Source: Streptomyces tsukubensis (GTDB taxonomy: Bacteria; Actinomycetota; Actinomycetes; Streptomycetales; Streptomycetaceae). Taken from it: a DNA stretch of 64,000 nucleotides. Positions 1 through 9,303 of the stretch are shown piece by piece. The stretch lies in the NCBI RefSeq assembly GCF_009296025.1, contig NZ_CP045178.1, forward strand, positions 6,510,001-6,574,000. Reading direction: 5' to 3'. The stretch's first letter is position 1, and each line of letters opens with the position of its first letter. The notes under the pieces were generated by a model that worked only from the letters and a program-made list of their open reading frames with translations, ran no database searches and was not told the DNA's origin. The position numbers and the translations under genes are program-made.

Positions 1-86
1 AGCAGCCGGCCGCGCCCACGGAAACATCCGACTACGGGTGCGAAGAGACCTCCGAGGTCCCCACGCCCGCCGTCGCCGCCGACTGA
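1..86 (+). CDS. nrdR: NrdR transcriptional repressor, C-terminal end only
   Basis: Only the last 27 codons are in the window. They read in frame to TGA at 84-86 and give an acidic, Pro/Ala/Thr-rich tail ending in AAD. The zinc ribbon and ATP-cone that define NrdR lie outside. The call rests on this tail style and on position: in Streptomyces nrdR lies directly upstream of nrdJ, here 139 bp away. NrdR represses ribonucleotide reductase operons. Moderate confidence because no diagnostic domain is visible. Confidence 0.6.
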   Translation, partial: QPAAPTETSDYGCEETSEVPTPAVAAD

Positions 87-225
87 CTGATCCATCGGCT
101 GAGCGGCGGACACCCAGACCCGCCGCGGGCGCTGTGAGTGGTGCCCGCGGTATTTGAGACACATAACCATGCCACGGGAACATCGTGGCACTTCAGGGCG
201 TTTTTGCCTGATAGAGGGAGGCGGC

Positions 226-3129
226 ATGACAGAGACGGCGAGCGGCTCGGCGCGAGGTTCCCGTACGAAGGGTTCCAAGGGCGGCAAGGGTCTGCGCATC
301 GAGCGTGTCCACACCACACCCGGCGTACACCCGTACGACGAGGTGGCGTGGGAGCGCCGGGACGTCGTCATGACCAATTGGCGCGACGGCTCGGTCAACT
401 TCGAGCAGCGTGGCGTCGAGTTCCCCGACTTCTGGTCGGTGAACGCGGTCAATATCGTGACCAGCAAGTACTTCCGGGGGGCGCTCGGCACCCCGCAGCG
501 CGAGACCGGTCTGAAGCAGCTGATCGACCGGATCGTGAAGACCTACCGCAAGGCCGGTGAGGACAACAGCTACTTCGCCTCGCCCGCCGACGCGGAGATC
601 TTCGAGCACGAGCTGGCGTACGCCCTCCTGCACCAGATCTTCAGCTTCAACTCCCCCGTGTGGTTCAACGTGGGCACACCCCAGCCGCAGCAGGTCTCGG
701 CCTGCTTCATCCTGGCGGTCGACGACTCCATGGAGTCGATCCTCGACTGGTACAAGGAAGAGGGCATGATCTTCAAGGGCGGCTCCGGCGCCGGCCTGAA
801 CCTCTCCCGTATCCGTTCCTCCAAGGAACTCCTCTCCTCGGGCGGCAACGCCTCGGGACCCGTCTCCTTCATGCGCGGCGCCGACGCGTCCGCCGGAACG
901 ATCAAGTCCGGCGGCGCGACCCGCCGTGCGGCCAAGATGGTCATCCTCGACGTCGATCACCCCGACATCGAGGACTTCATCAAGACCAAGGTCACCGAGG
1001 AGGAGAAGATCCGCGCCCTGCGTGACGCGGGCTTCGACATGGACCTGGGCGGCGACGACATCACGTCCGTCCAGTACCAGAACGCCAACAACTCGGTCCG
1101 GGTGAACGACGAGTTCATGAAGGCGGTGGAGGCCGGCGACAAGTTCGGTCTGCGCAGCCGCATGACCGGCGAGGTCATCGAGGAGGTCGAGGCCAAGTCG
1201 CTCTTCCGCACGATGGCCGAGGCCGCCTGGGCCTGCGCCGACCCCGGCATCCAGTACGACGACACCATCAACCAGTGGCACACCTGCCCGGAGTCCGGCC
1301 GCATCAACGGCTCGAACCCGTGCAGTGAGTACATGCACCTGGACAACACGTCGTGCAATCTCGCCTCCCTGAACCTCATGAAGTTCCTCAAGGACGACGG
1401 GAACGGCAAGCAGTCCTTCGACTCGGAGCGGTTCTCCAAGACCGTCGAGCTGATCATCACCGCGATGGACATCTCGATCTGCTTCGCCGACTTCCCGACG
1501 CAGAAGATCGGCGAGAACACCCGCGCCTTCCGCCAGCTCGGCATCGGCTACGCCAACCTCGGCGCCCTGCTCATGGCGACGGGCCACGCGTACGACTCCG
1601 ACGGTGGACGCGGCCTCGCCGGTGCCGTCACCTCCCTGATGACCGGCACGTCGTACCGCCGCTCCGCGGAGCTCGCCGCGGTCGTCGGCCCCTACGCGGG
1701 CTACGCACGCAACGCCACGCCGCACAAGCGCGTCATGAAGCAGCACTCCGACGCCAACGCGAAGGCCGTCAGGGTCGACGACCTGGACACGCCGATCTGG
1801 GCCGCCGCCACGGAGGCCTGGCAGGACGTGCTCCGTCTCGGCGAGAAGAACGGCTTCCGCAACGCGCAGGCCTCGGTCATCGCGCCCACCGGCACCATCG
1901 GCCTGGCCATGTCCTGCGACACCACAGGGCTTGAGCCCGACCTCGCGCTGGTCAAGTTCAAGAAGCTCGTCGGCGGCGGCTCGATGCAGATCGTCAACGG
2001 CACCGTGCCCCAGGCACTGCGTCGCCTGGGCTACCAGGAGGAGCAGATCGAGGCGGTCGTCGCCCACATCGCCGACCACGGCAATGTGGTGGACGCGCCG
2101 GGCCTCAAGCCCGAGCACTACGAGGTCTTCGACTGCGCCATGGGCGAGCGCTCCATCTCCGCCATGGGCCACGTCCGCATGATGGCGGCGATCCAGCCCT
2201 GGATCTCCGGCGCCCTCTCCAAGACGGTGAACCTCCCGGAGACGGCGACCGTCGAGGACGTCGAGGAGGTCTACTTCGAGGCGTGGAAGATGGGCGTCAA
2301 GGCGCTCGCGATCTACCGCGACAACTGCAAGGTCGGCCAGCCCCTCTCCGCCAAGACCAAGGAGAAGGAGAAGGCCGCGGTCACCGAGAAGGCCGAGGAG
2401 ACGATCCGTACCGCGGTCGAGAAGGTCGTCGAGTACCGTCCGGTCCGCAAGCGCCTTCCGAAGGGCCGCCCCGGCATCACCACCTCGTTCACGGTGGGTG
2501 GCGCCGAGGGGTACATGACGGCCAACTCCTACCCGGACGACGGCCTGGGTGAGGTCTTCCTGAAGATGTCCAAGCAGGGCTCCACCCTGGCGGGCATGAT
2601 GGACGCCTTCTCCATCGCCGTCTCCGTCGGCCTCCAGTACGGCGTGCCGCTGGAGACGTACGTCTCGAAGTTCACCAACATGCGGTTCGAGCCGGCCGGA
2701 ATGACGGACGACCCGGACGTGCGGATGGCGCAGTCGATCGTCGACTACATCTTCCGCCGCCTGGCGCTCGACTTCCTGCCCTTCGAGACGCGTTCCGCGC
2801 TCGGCATCCACTCCGCCGAGGAGCGCCAGCGTCACCTGGACACCGGCTCCTACGAGCGGTCCCTGGACGAGGAGCGGCTCGACTCGGAGTCCCTGACCCA
2901 GGAGGCCCCGGTCGAGTCCGAGTCCGAGTCGGCCGGCCCGGTCACGGTCACCGGGGGCGGGGCGGAGAGGCCGGCCCCGCGCCAGGCGCACACGTCCGCC
3001 GAACTCGTGGAAATGCAGCTCGGCATCAATGCCGACGCTCCGCTGTGCTTCTCCTGCGGGACGAAGATGCAGCGCGCCGGATCGTGCTACATCTGCGAGG
3101 GCTGCGGCTCGACCAGCGGCTGCAGCTGA
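226..3129 (+). CDS. nrdJ: Vitamin B12-dependent (class II) ribonucleotide reductase
   Basis: Adenosylcobalamin-dependent reductase of ribonucleotides to deoxyribonucleotides; cytosolic; 967 aa. The start is the ATG at 226, preceded by GAGGGAGG at 214-221; an earlier in-frame ATG at 154 has no ribosome binding site. The finger-loop motif NPCSE (C366, E368) holds the thiyl-radical cysteine of class II enzymes. The C-terminus carries the redox-relay cysteines (CFSCG, then CYICEGCG) that re-reduce the active site. A charged linker lies at about 870-930. It follows nrdR, as in the known nrdRJ operon of Streptomyces. Two hairpins follow the stop. Confidence 0.96.
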   Translation: MTETASGSARGSRTKGSKGGKGLRIERVHTTPGVHPYDEVAWERRDVVMTNWRDGSVNFEQRGVEFPDFWSVNAVNIVTSKYFRGALGTPQRETGLKQLIDRIVKTYRKAGEDNSYFASPADAEIFEHELAYALLHQIFSFNSPVWFNVGTPQPQQVSACFILAVDDSMESILDWYKEEGMIFKGGSGAGLNLSRIRSSKELLSSGGNASGPVSFMRGADASAGTIKSGGATRRAAKMVILDVDHPDIEDFIKTKVTEEEKIRALRDAGFDMDLGGDDITSVQYQNANNSVRVNDEFMKAVEAGDKFGLRSRMTGEVIEEVEAKSLFRTMAEAAWACADPGIQYDDTINQWHTCPESGRINGSNPCSEYMHLDNTSCNLASLNLMKFLKDDGNGKQSFDSERFSKTVELIITAMDISICFADFPTQKIGENTRAFRQLGIGYANLGALLMATGHAYDSDGGRGLAGAVTSLMTGTSYRRSAELAAVVGPYAGYARNATPHKRVMKQHSDANAKAVRVDDLDTPIWAAATEAWQDVLRLGEKNGFRNAQASVIAPTGTIGLAMSCDTTGLEPDLALVKFKKLVGGGSMQIVNGTVPQALRRLGYQEEQIEAVVAHIADHGNVVDAPGLKPEHYEVFDCAMGERSISAMGHVRMMAAIQPWISGALSKTVNLPETATVEDVEEVYFEAWKMGVKALAIYRDNCKVGQPLSAKTKEKEKAAVTEKAEETIRTAVEKVVEYRPVRKRLPKGRPGITTSFTVGGAEGYMTANSYPDDGLGEVFLKMSKQGSTLAGMMDAFSIAVSVGLQYGVPLETYVSKFTNMRFEPAGMTDDPDVRMAQSIVDYIFRRLALDFLPFETRSALGIHSAEERQRHLDTGSYERSLDEERLDSESLTQEAPVESESESAGPVTVTGGGAERPAPRQAHTSAELVEMQLGINADAPLCFSCGTKMQRAGSCYICEGCGSTSGCS

Positions 3130-3141
3130 CTCTGCGGGCTG

Positions 3142-3195
3142 ACCGGGTGTGAGTCACCCGGTGGGGCGGTGGGACCGAGTCCGGTTCCACCGCCC
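3142..3195. terminator. Tandem hairpin terminator after nrdJ
   Basis: First hairpin: ACCGGGTG at 3142-3149 pairs with CACCCGGT at 3155-3162 (5-nt loop). Second: 3164-3176 pairs with 3183-3195 (12 of 13 pairs, 6-nt loop). They lie between convergent nrdJ and the TerD-like gene and could serve both. No U-tract, as is common in Streptomyces. Confidence 0.75.
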
Positions 3196-3250
3196 TTCGG
3201 CGTGGGCGAGCGGGCGAGTCGGGCCGCGTTCCGGTCGCCGCCGCCCGCGT

Positions 3251-3781
3251 TCAGACGGGTCCCGCGCCCATCAGGGAGGGGAAAGCAGTGGGGTCGGTAT
3301 CGAAACCGCGCACCCCCCGCTTGAACTCCCACTGGCCGTCGGTGTCGCGCTGGAACTCGCAGACCGTGGCCGCCGTGGAGTCCCGCACCTCGGAGAAGTC
3401 GCTCGTGGCGAGCTCGTCGTACCCCTCACGCAGCCGCATGCCGGGACCCTCTATGTCACCGAAGGTCTTCCGCACCTCGCGCTGCTGGATGACCACTCCG
3501 ACGACCACACGCCCGTAGCTCTCCGCGAGGCGGTTGAGTTCGAGGACCATGACCTCGTCGAACCCGAGCCCCTGGCCGGTGCGACTGTCTCGGTTCAGCG
3601 CGATGGTCCCGTCCGGCGAGCGGCTCTCGAAATCCACCACGTACACCGGTTCGCCGTACGGATCATCGGTGTCGTACGTCGCGGCGATCAGATCGAGGTC
3701 CGTGGCCGGGGTGCCCAGTGGACTCGGGTCCCACCTGATGGACACCTCGACCTTCTCGATCCCCTTGTTCAGGCCGTTCAC
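3251..3781 (-). CDS. TerD family protein
   Basis: 176 aa TerD/stress-response domain protein of the calcium-binding tellurium-resistance family. Family features: the early stretch KVEVSIRWDPSPLG, then DLDLIAATYD, FESRSPDGTI and the acidic DEVMVLELNRL. The GTG at 3781 is chosen because GAAGGG lies 7-12 nt upstream and the TerD domain begins right after it; the reading frame upstream (to 3976) has no family similarity. It stands alone, convergent with nrdJ. The molecular role of solitary Streptomyces TerD proteins is unsettled. Confidence 0.85.
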   Translation of the reverse strand: MNGLNKGIEKVEVSIRWDPSPLGTPATDLDLIAATYDTDDPYGEPVYVVDFESRSPDGTIALNRDSRTGQGLGFDEVMVLELNRLAESYGRVVVGVVIQQREVRKTFGDIEGPGMRLREGYDELATSDFSEVRDSTAATVCEFQRDTDGQWEFKRGVRGFDTDPTAFPSLMGAGPV

Positions 3782-3950
3782 CGGAGTTCCCTTCGTCAGT
3801 GGCCGACAGCGGTCCGTACACGGTGGTACGGGTACGCCTGGCGCACGCGTTTCAACTGGCAGGTCGCACAGGGAGGTTACCCATGGTGCCACGGCCGATG
3901 CTCCCCGTACCGGGGCGGTCCCTGCCGCGTTTGGCACGTAAGATAGGGAG

Positions 3951-4556
3951 GTGCTGGTCAAGTGGATTCTCTGCACTGTGATGGACCGCCGGGGTTTCGA
4001 GCGGGGACAGCGAAAGTGGGCGGGGCTGCTGGGAGAGCCCGGGTTCCGGGGTCAGGCCGGAGGGTGGAGCCGCCAGCGGCCCGGAGTGGCCCATGTGTTC
4101 GCTTTCTGGGAGAGCAGAGCCTTCTACGACTCCTTCATGGCCCGTTCGCACGACCGGCTTGCCTCCGGGCAGGCGGGAACGTTCAAGGACATGCAGGTCA
4201 GGCTCTTCGATCACCGCTTCGACGTGAAGACCGGATTCGAGCCGGTGTTCACCGATGTGGACGTGGTGCGAGTGGCGCACAGCCGAATCCATGAGGAGCG
4301 GGCCGAGCATTTCGCGCTGATGCAGGAGAAGATCTGGAATCCCGCGATGGCGGGCTCGCCCGGTATGGTGCGGGGCCTTTTCTGTGAGGCCCCCGGCCAT
4401 GAATTCCTTGCTCTCTCCATGTGGCAGTCGGCCGCCGAGCGCGGTAAATACCGCACGGAACGCATCGAGCGGCTCTCGCTGCGCGCACAGGTCGAGGCGG
4501 ATGTCGTGGCACTCACGGGCGCAATCGTCGAGCTGGAACCTTCCTGGACGGTCTGA
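3951..4556 (+). CDS. YdbC-like (DUF4937-type) protein
   Basis: 201 aa cytosolic protein beginning MLVKWILCTV, recognised as the YdbC/DUF4937 family, which has two dimeric alpha-beta barrel-like halves related to antibiotic-biosynthesis monooxygenase folds; function unproven. Aromatic-rich repeats appear in both halves (VAHVFAFWES near 47 and FLALSMWQSA near 152). The GTG start has GGGAG abutting it, too close for normal initiation. TAAGAT at 3939-3944 ends 6 nt before GTG, fitting a leaderless transcript. An ATG at 3981 is the alternative. Confidence 0.75.
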   Translation: MLVKWILCTVMDRRGFERGQRKWAGLLGEPGFRGQAGGWSRQRPGVAHVFAFWESRAFYDSFMARSHDRLASGQAGTFKDMQVRLFDHRFDVKTGFEPVFTDVDVVRVAHSRIHEERAEHFALMQEKIWNPAMAGSPGMVRGLFCEAPGHEFLALSMWQSAAERGKYRTERIERLSLRAQVEADVVALTGAIVELEPSWTV

Positions 4557-4714
4557 AGGCGTTTCCCGGGCGCCGGGAGGAATCCGGTGGCCGCGTTCCT
4601 CCCTCGACGTGCGCGTGCGTGCGGTGCGATGAGGAGGGCGAGCAGGGGGTGGACTGCGCCGTTCGAGCCCGGTCGATTGTTCGAGGGGCCTTCACTGCCT
4701 CTAGGGTTTCGGTC

Positions 4715-5374
4715 ATGGCACGACCTCGGCGCATCGTTCTGGTCCGGCACGGCGAATCGGACGGCAATGCCGACGACACCGTGTACGAACGCGAACCCGA
4801 TCACGCCCTCGCGCTGACTCCGACGGGGCGTGCCCAGGCGGACGAGACCGGCGGGCGGCTGCGGAGACTGTTCGGTCCTGAGAGAGTCAGCGCCTATGTC
4901 TCGCCCTATCGGCGTACCCACGAGACGTTCCGGGCCTTCCGGTTCGACCCGGAGCAGGTGCGGGTGCGGGAAGAACCCCGGCTGCGTGAGCAGGACTGGG
5001 GGAACTGGCAGGACCGGGACGACGTGCGGCTCCAGAAGGCCTATCGCGACGCCTACGGCCACTTTTTCTACCGATTCGCACAAGGTGAATCCGGGGCCGA
5101 CGTATATGACCGCGTAGGAGCTTTTCTGGAGAGCCTGTTCCGCAGTTTCGACGCTCCCGATCACCCTCCCAATGTGCTCCTCGTCACCCACGGCCTCACC
5201 ATGCGGCTCTTCTGTATGCGGTGGTTCCACTGGTCCGTCGCGGAATTCGAGGTCCTGTCCAATCCCGGCAATGGGGAGACCCGGGTACTCGAACTCGGCG
5301 AGGACGGCAGATACACACTCGACCGGCCCTTCGAGCGCTGGCGCGACCCCGAGCCGTACGGAATCACCGGATAG
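4715..5374 (+). CDS. Histidine phosphatase (phosphoglycerate mutase-like) superfamily protein
   Basis: 219 aa. The phosphohistidine motif is VRHGES with catalytic H12; the second catalytic His is H159 in VTHG. SPYRRTHET near 65 is the usual conserved arginine region. Substrate unknown; members act on sugar phosphates, nucleotides or phosphoproteins. The ATG at 4715 is preferred because TAGGGT at 4702-4707 ends 7 nt upstream, so the mRNA is probably leaderless; upstream in-frame sequence is not conserved-looking. It is followed after 12 bp by the ADP-ribosylglycohydrolase gene, probably co-transcribed. Confidence 0.88.
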   Translation: MARPRRIVLVRHGESDGNADDTVYEREPDHALALTPTGRAQADETGGRLRRLFGPERVSAYVSPYRRTHETFRAFRFDPEQVRVREEPRLREQDWGNWQDRDDVRLQKAYRDAYGHFFYRFAQGESGADVYDRVGAFLESLFRSFDAPDHPPNVLLVTHGLTMRLFCMRWFHWSVAEFEVLSNPGNGETRVLELGEDGRYTLDRPFERWRDPEPYGITG

Positions 5375-5386
5375 AGTGGCGCGGCG

Positions 5387-6295
5387 ATGACCGCTGATCT
5401 CTCCTCCCTTCGCCCGGCCCGCGCCCTGGCCTCCCTGCGTGGCCTCGCCGTGGGGGACGCCCTCGGCTCACGGTTCTTCGAGCCGTCGAACCATCCACTG
5501 CTCAGGAGCGGGGATCTTCCCGCGGGGCCCTGGCGGTGGAGCGACGACACCGAGATGGCCTGCTCCGTGCTGGCCGTCCTCCTGGACCACGGCCGAGTCG
5601 ACCAGGACGCGCTCGCCCACTCCTTCGCCCTCCATTACGACGCGGACCGCGGCTACGGCAGCGCGGTGAGCCGGCTTCTGGCCGCCGTGCGCGAGGGCGG
5701 TGACTGGCGCGAGTCCTCCTCCGCGCTCTTCAAGGGGCAGGGTTCCTGGGGCAACGGAGCCGCCATGCGGATCGCCCCCCTCGGGGCGTGGTACGCCGAC
5801 GACCCGGAACAGGCCACCCACCAGGCGGAGATCTCCGCCTACCCCACGCACCAGCACAGGGAGGGCGTGGTGGGTGCCATGGCAGTCGCGGCGGCGGCGG
5901 CCCTTGTCGCGGCCCCCGGCGGGCCGCCGTCGCCGGAGGCGCTGCTCGACGGCGTCGTCGCACTGGTGCCGCGCAGCGCCGTGGGCGCGGGTCTGCGCCG
6001 GGCGCGGGACATGCTCGACTACCGGGACTCCACGACCGTCGCCGCCGTTCTGGGATGCGGACGGCGCACCAGCGCCCACGACACCGTCCCGTTCGCGCTG
6101 TGGTCCGCCGCCCGCGGCCTCGACGACTTCGAGGGGGCCTTCTGGGCGACCGCGCGGGCCGGTGGGGACGTGGACACGACGTGCGCCATCGTCGGCGGAG
6201 TGCTCGCCTCCCGCGCGCCCGGCGGACCGCCCGCGTCCTGGAGTGATCGGACGGAGCCCCTGCCCGGCTGGCTGCCCGGCGCGCTGCCCTTGTAG
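5387..6295 (+). CDS. ADP-ribosylglycohydrolase family protein
   Basis: 302 aa DraG/ARH-type hydrolase that removes ADP-ribose from proteins or small molecules. Metal-binding motifs: GDALGS (23-28), WSDDTEM (51-57, the paired Asp that bind Mg2+), GNGAAMR near 122, and the terminal GGDVDTT near 259, equivalent to GGDTDT of the family. The start codon lies 12 nt after the phosphatase stop with only a weak purine run upstream, suggesting coupling. The partner ADP-ribosyltransferase is not in the window. Confidence 0.9.
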   Translation: MTADLSSLRPARALASLRGLAVGDALGSRFFEPSNHPLLRSGDLPAGPWRWSDDTEMACSVLAVLLDHGRVDQDALAHSFALHYDADRGYGSAVSRLLAAVREGGDWRESSSALFKGQGSWGNGAAMRIAPLGAWYADDPEQATHQAEISAYPTHQHREGVVGAMAVAAAAALVAAPGGPPSPEALLDGVVALVPRSAVGAGLRRARDMLDYRDSTTVAAVLGCGRRTSAHDTVPFALWSAARGLDDFEGAFWATARAGGDVDTTCAIVGGVLASRAPGGPPASWSDRTEPLPGWLPGALPL

Positions 6296-6573
6296 AGCCG
6301 GAGTGGGGAGCGCGCGCGGAGGCGGACGGACCGATCGGTCAACGGCTGACGCTGTCGACCGATGGTTGTTTCCTGTGGTTTCCGGCACTCCCGGTGTTTC
6401 CGGTGAGGCCCGCGCCTGGGCCGAATCCCCTCGCCCAGTGGCCGAATTCGGGGGGAAAGGGGCCTGGCCCCGGGCTCGTGGACCACGCGCAGGTCTCTGG
6501 ATGATCTCATTCCGGGGGTTGGGGGGAGCCGGGGTGTCGCGAGGGTGAGAGGCGGCGTACGCTGTCTGGCGCC

Positions 6574-7275
6574 ATGCCGTACGAAGCACCCACCCACAGC
6601 GTCGAGCGCTCTCTGCGCGCCCTTACCGGAGCGAAGATCGTCGCCGGTGTCGACGAAGTGGGCCGTGGTGCGTGGGCCGGACCGGTCTCGGTCTGTGCGG
6701 CGGTCACCGGACTGAGGCGACCGCCGGAGGGACTTACGGACTCCAAACTCATCAGCCCCAAGCGGCGCACCGTGCTCGCGAAGACGCTGGAGAGCTGGGT
6801 CACCGCACACGCGCTGGGGCACGCTTCGCCGGAGGAGATCGATGATCTGGGGATGACGGCCGCACTGCGGCTGGCTGCTGTGCGCGCGCTGGAAGCCCTG
6901 CCGGTGCGGCCTGACGCGGTCATCCTCGACGGGAACCACGACTACCTGGGCGTGCCCTGGAAAGTACGTACGGTCATCAAGGGGGATCAGTCCTGTGTCG
7001 CGGTCGCCGCGGCATCGGTGATCGCCAAGGTCCGGCGCGACAAAATGATGGCCGAACTGGGTGTCGAACATGCAGACTTCGCTTTCGCGGCCAATGCCGG
7101 CTACCCGTCGCCGGTGCACAAGGCCGCACTGAAGGAACGGGGGCCCACCCCGTACCACCGGCTGTCGTGGTCCTATCTCGACGGGCTGCCGGAATGGCGG
7201 CACCTCAAGAAGACCCGCGGCAAGGCGGACGGAAGCGTTCCGGAGATCGAGGGACAACTAGGTTTCGATTTCTGA
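6574..7275 (+). CDS. rnhB: Ribonuclease HII
   Basis: 233 aa endonuclease cleaving RNA in RNA-DNA hybrids, including single ribonucleotides in DNA. The catalytic DEDD set is visible: D27 and E28 in [14 protein letters not shown]119 in VILDG, and D138 in KGDQS. The conserved [12 protein letters not shown] lies at 54-65. The 278 bp upstream holds no gene. No good ribosome binding site; TACGCT at 6559-6564 lies 9 nt before ATG, so a very short or absent leader is likely. Confidence 0.95.
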   Translation: MPYEAPTHSVERSLRALTGAKIVAGVDEVGRGAWAGPVSVCAAVTGLRRPPEGLTDSKLISPKRRTVLAKTLESWVTAHALGHASPEEIDDLGMTAALRLAAVRALEALPVRPDAVILDGNHDYLGVPWKVRTVIKGDQSCVAVAAASVIAKVRRDKMMAELGVEHADFAFAANAGYPSPVHKAALKERGPTPYHRLSWSYLDGLPEWRHLKKTRGKADGSVPEIEGQLGFDF

Positions 7276-7343
7276 CGATTTCGGTCGCACTTATGTGCCA
7301 CCCGCCGATGCTCATCGCACCGGCGTTTGATAGACATCACGTC

Positions 7344-8009
7344 ATGCCTCTCATTCCCGAGGAGCCTCAGATTCACGAGAGTGCCCAGGGTCCCCGCGCC
7401 ACTTCGGCCACCGGCCGCAACGCGCCGACCCCCCGCCCCGTACCCGGCCCGCGCCCCGCGGCGCCGCCGCGCCCCGGTCGTCCCGGCCCCGCCAGGACCC
7501 CCGCCCAGCGCACGCCCCGCGAGAGCGCGGTGCCCAGCCCCGCTACTCAAGCCGCCACGCCCCAGAAGGCCGGTACCGGTGCCGCCGTCGGCGCGCAGCC
7601 GACGTCAGGCACGGCCGCGGCCACCCCGCAGATCCAGCTCATCCCCGCCTCGGTGGAAGGTGCGCTGGACGCCGCGGAGGAGGCCGTCGACCTGCTGCTC
7701 GACTCCGGTCGCGCCCCCGGTGACGTCCTGGTGATCACCACAGGGGAACGGCATCCGTGGGCCACCCACGAGCTGTCCTTCGGTGAAGCCGCCTACTGGG
7801 CTCAGCACGACGCGGGCGACGACATCTTCTACACCGACGGTGCCGGAGCCGGCCGAGCCGCGGTCCGCCCGGTCGTGGTGGTCGCCCTCAACGGCGGCGA
7901 CGACACCGCGGTCCGGACGCTGCCCGTCGCGCTCGGCAGGGCAGGCGTCCTGCTGATCGTGTGCGGCGACCCGGAGCGGATCAACTCCCTGCTGGGTGTG
8001 GCCGCCTGA
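7344..8009 (+). CDS. Conserved hypothetical protein with Pro/Ala-rich N-terminus
   Basis: 221 aa, family not recognised. Residues 1-100 are low-complexity and rich in Pro, Ala, Arg and Thr. Residues 105-221 look globular, with alternating hydrophobic strands and helices (VEGALDAAEEAVDLLL, DVLVITTGERHPW, VVVVALNGGD, GRAGVLLIVCGDPER). This resembles a Rossmann-like or P-loop-like core without a clear Walker motif. ATG at 7344 is chosen because the frame upstream overlaps rnhB antisensically to no purpose and TAGACA lies 7 nt before it. A strong hairpin follows. Confidence 0.7.
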   Translation: MPLIPEEPQIHESAQGPRATSATGRNAPTPRPVPGPRPAAPPRPGRPGPARTPAQRTPRESAVPSPATQAATPQKAGTGAAVGAQPTSGTAAATPQIQLIPASVEGALDAAEEAVDLLLDSGRAPGDVLVITTGERHPWATHELSFGEAAYWAQHDAGDDIFYTDGAGAGRAAVRPVVVVALNGGDDTAVRTLPVALGRAGVLLIVCGDPERINSLLGVAA

Positions 8010-8018
8010 CACCCCGTT

Positions 8019-8050
8019 ACGCCGCCCGGTCGAGGATGGCCGGGCGGCGT
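8019..8050. terminator. Hairpin terminator
   Basis: ACGCCGCCCGG (8019-8029) and CCGGGCGGCGT (8040-8050) form a perfect 11-bp stem with a 10-nt loop, 10 nt after the stop of the preceding gene. Confidence 0.85.
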
Positions 8051-8130
8051 CGGTGTGTCCGAGGCCCATGGGGCGCGGCCTGTTACGTGGGGCAGGCCTT
8101 CGGTATGTGCTGAGTCTTCGGCGGCGTGCG

Positions 8131-8183
8131 GTCGGCCTGCGAATCGCGGTCGGCCTGTGAAGTGGGTCGGCCTGTGAAGTGCG
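8131..8183. repeat. Three tandem copies of a 17-18 bp repeat
   Basis: Units at 8131, 8149 and 8167 share tCGGCCTGYGAAKYG, copies two and three being nearly identical. They sit between a terminator and the 3' end of the minus-strand gene at 8185. Function unknown. Confidence 0.6.
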
Positions 8184-8184
8184 G

Positions 8185-8844
8185 TCAGCGCGCCGCCGTG
8201 CGCCGGAGGGTGTCCGACGAACCCGCCGCCGTACGCGGATGCTGCGATTCCGGTTCCGGATCGCCCAGGCGCTCGGGCGGGGATCCCGCATGAGGGCGAC
8301 GTCCACCTCGGTTCTCTCCAAGGACCTGCCACCCCGCGGGTGTCAGCGTGATGTACGCGCCGCAGCGAAGACCGTGGAGCGTGCACGCGTCGCGCAGCCC
8401 CCACATCCAGGCTCCGTCCTCCTCGGTCCAATGGGCCTCCCCCTCACGGCAGTAGAGCAGCACCGCCGTACGGACGGGTGTCCTGCGCCGCAGGTCGTGC
8501 GGGATCACCCTGCGCAACTGTGCGAGCAGTGAGTTGCGGAAGACCCAGCCGTCGGCGGAGACCGCACGGCGCGTGAACGAGGCGCTGGCCCTGAGGCGTT
8601 CCTCCGGATCGAGCACGGCGACCACCGCTGTCGTAGGGGCGAGCGGATGCCTCGCGTGCAGACCGCTCACCACTTCCCGGGGATTGCGCAGCAGCGGTAT
8701 GCCCGCCGCCGCCCACTCCGCCGGCTCCAGCGTGCGCGCGAGCCGGTTGGCGGAATCAGTGAACACCGAAGAGGCCGCTGAGGGGTCCGAGGGTGACGAG
8801 GCCCCCAGCTTCGACGCGGCGGACGGAGCGAATCCGAAGGTCAC
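8185..8844 (-). CDS. Conserved hypothetical protein
   Basis: 219 aa cytosolic protein, family not recognised. Start GTG at 8844 is supported by AAGGGAGG just upstream on the minus strand; the frame continues to 9210 but without a comparable site. The core (about 45-175) is well structured, with LEPAEWAAAGIPLLRNPREVV, TTAVVAVLDPEERL and VRTAVLLYCREGEAHWTEED. The last 40 residues are low-complexity. Convergent with the gene ending at 8009 and divergent from recQ. No catalytic motif identified. Confidence 0.6.
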   Translation of the reverse strand: MTFGFAPSAASKLGASSPSDPSAASSVFTDSANRLARTLEPAEWAAAGIPLLRNPREVVSGLHARHPLAPTTAVVAVLDPEERLRASASFTRRAVSADGWVFRNSLLAQLRRVIPHDLRRRTPVRTAVLLYCREGEAHWTEEDGAWMWGLRDACTLHGLRCGAYITLTPAGWQVLGENRGGRRPHAGSPPERLGDPEPESQHPRTAAGSSDTLRRTAAR

Positions 8845-9303
8845 GGTCCTCCCTTCGGCTACGCGCCCGCGCTGCGGGCGTGGTTCGGACGTAGGAGTGC
8901 ACCGCAGCAGGGCCCTACCGACCTCGAAGAGCCGCGCGGGGAACGGATCCCAATTCTTGCCCTCGTAGGGCTGCGCGGCAACGAGCAATTGGTCCGACCG
9001 ACCGTAATCTGACGAAGCACCACCTATATCCCTGCCCGGTGTGACGCCCTTCGACGCGTGCGCTCCTCTTCGTACGGCAAGGACCAGCGGTAACGCGCGC
9101 TTCGACGCCACCCCGACGGGGCGGCGGGCCGACTGACCGGTGGCCGGCTGACCGGGGGCCGGTGGCCGGTGGCCGGCCCGCCGTTCTGGCGTGCGAGAAC
9201 CCTCATTCACCTCTGGGCCCGCCCGTCGGGCCGACCAAGGGTGAGTGATTGATCACTGTGCGTGAGGTGGCCTCTTGTCAGTGCCATCGGGTTGCATGGG
9301 GGT
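8845..9303. other. Divergent intergenic region upstream of recQ
   Basis: 459 bp between the hypothetical gene and recQ. An open frame continues on the minus strand but its composition is poor for coding. A run of degenerate GGCCGGTGACCG-type repeats lies at about 9125-9182. TTGTCA at 9275-9280 could be a -35 for recQ but no convincing -10 follows. Confidence 0.5.

Noticed and set aside
193..2991. 932-aa open frame antisense to nrdJ
   Set aside because: Low-complexity Arg/Gly/Leu/Val-rich translation; a GC-rich shadow of nrdJ.
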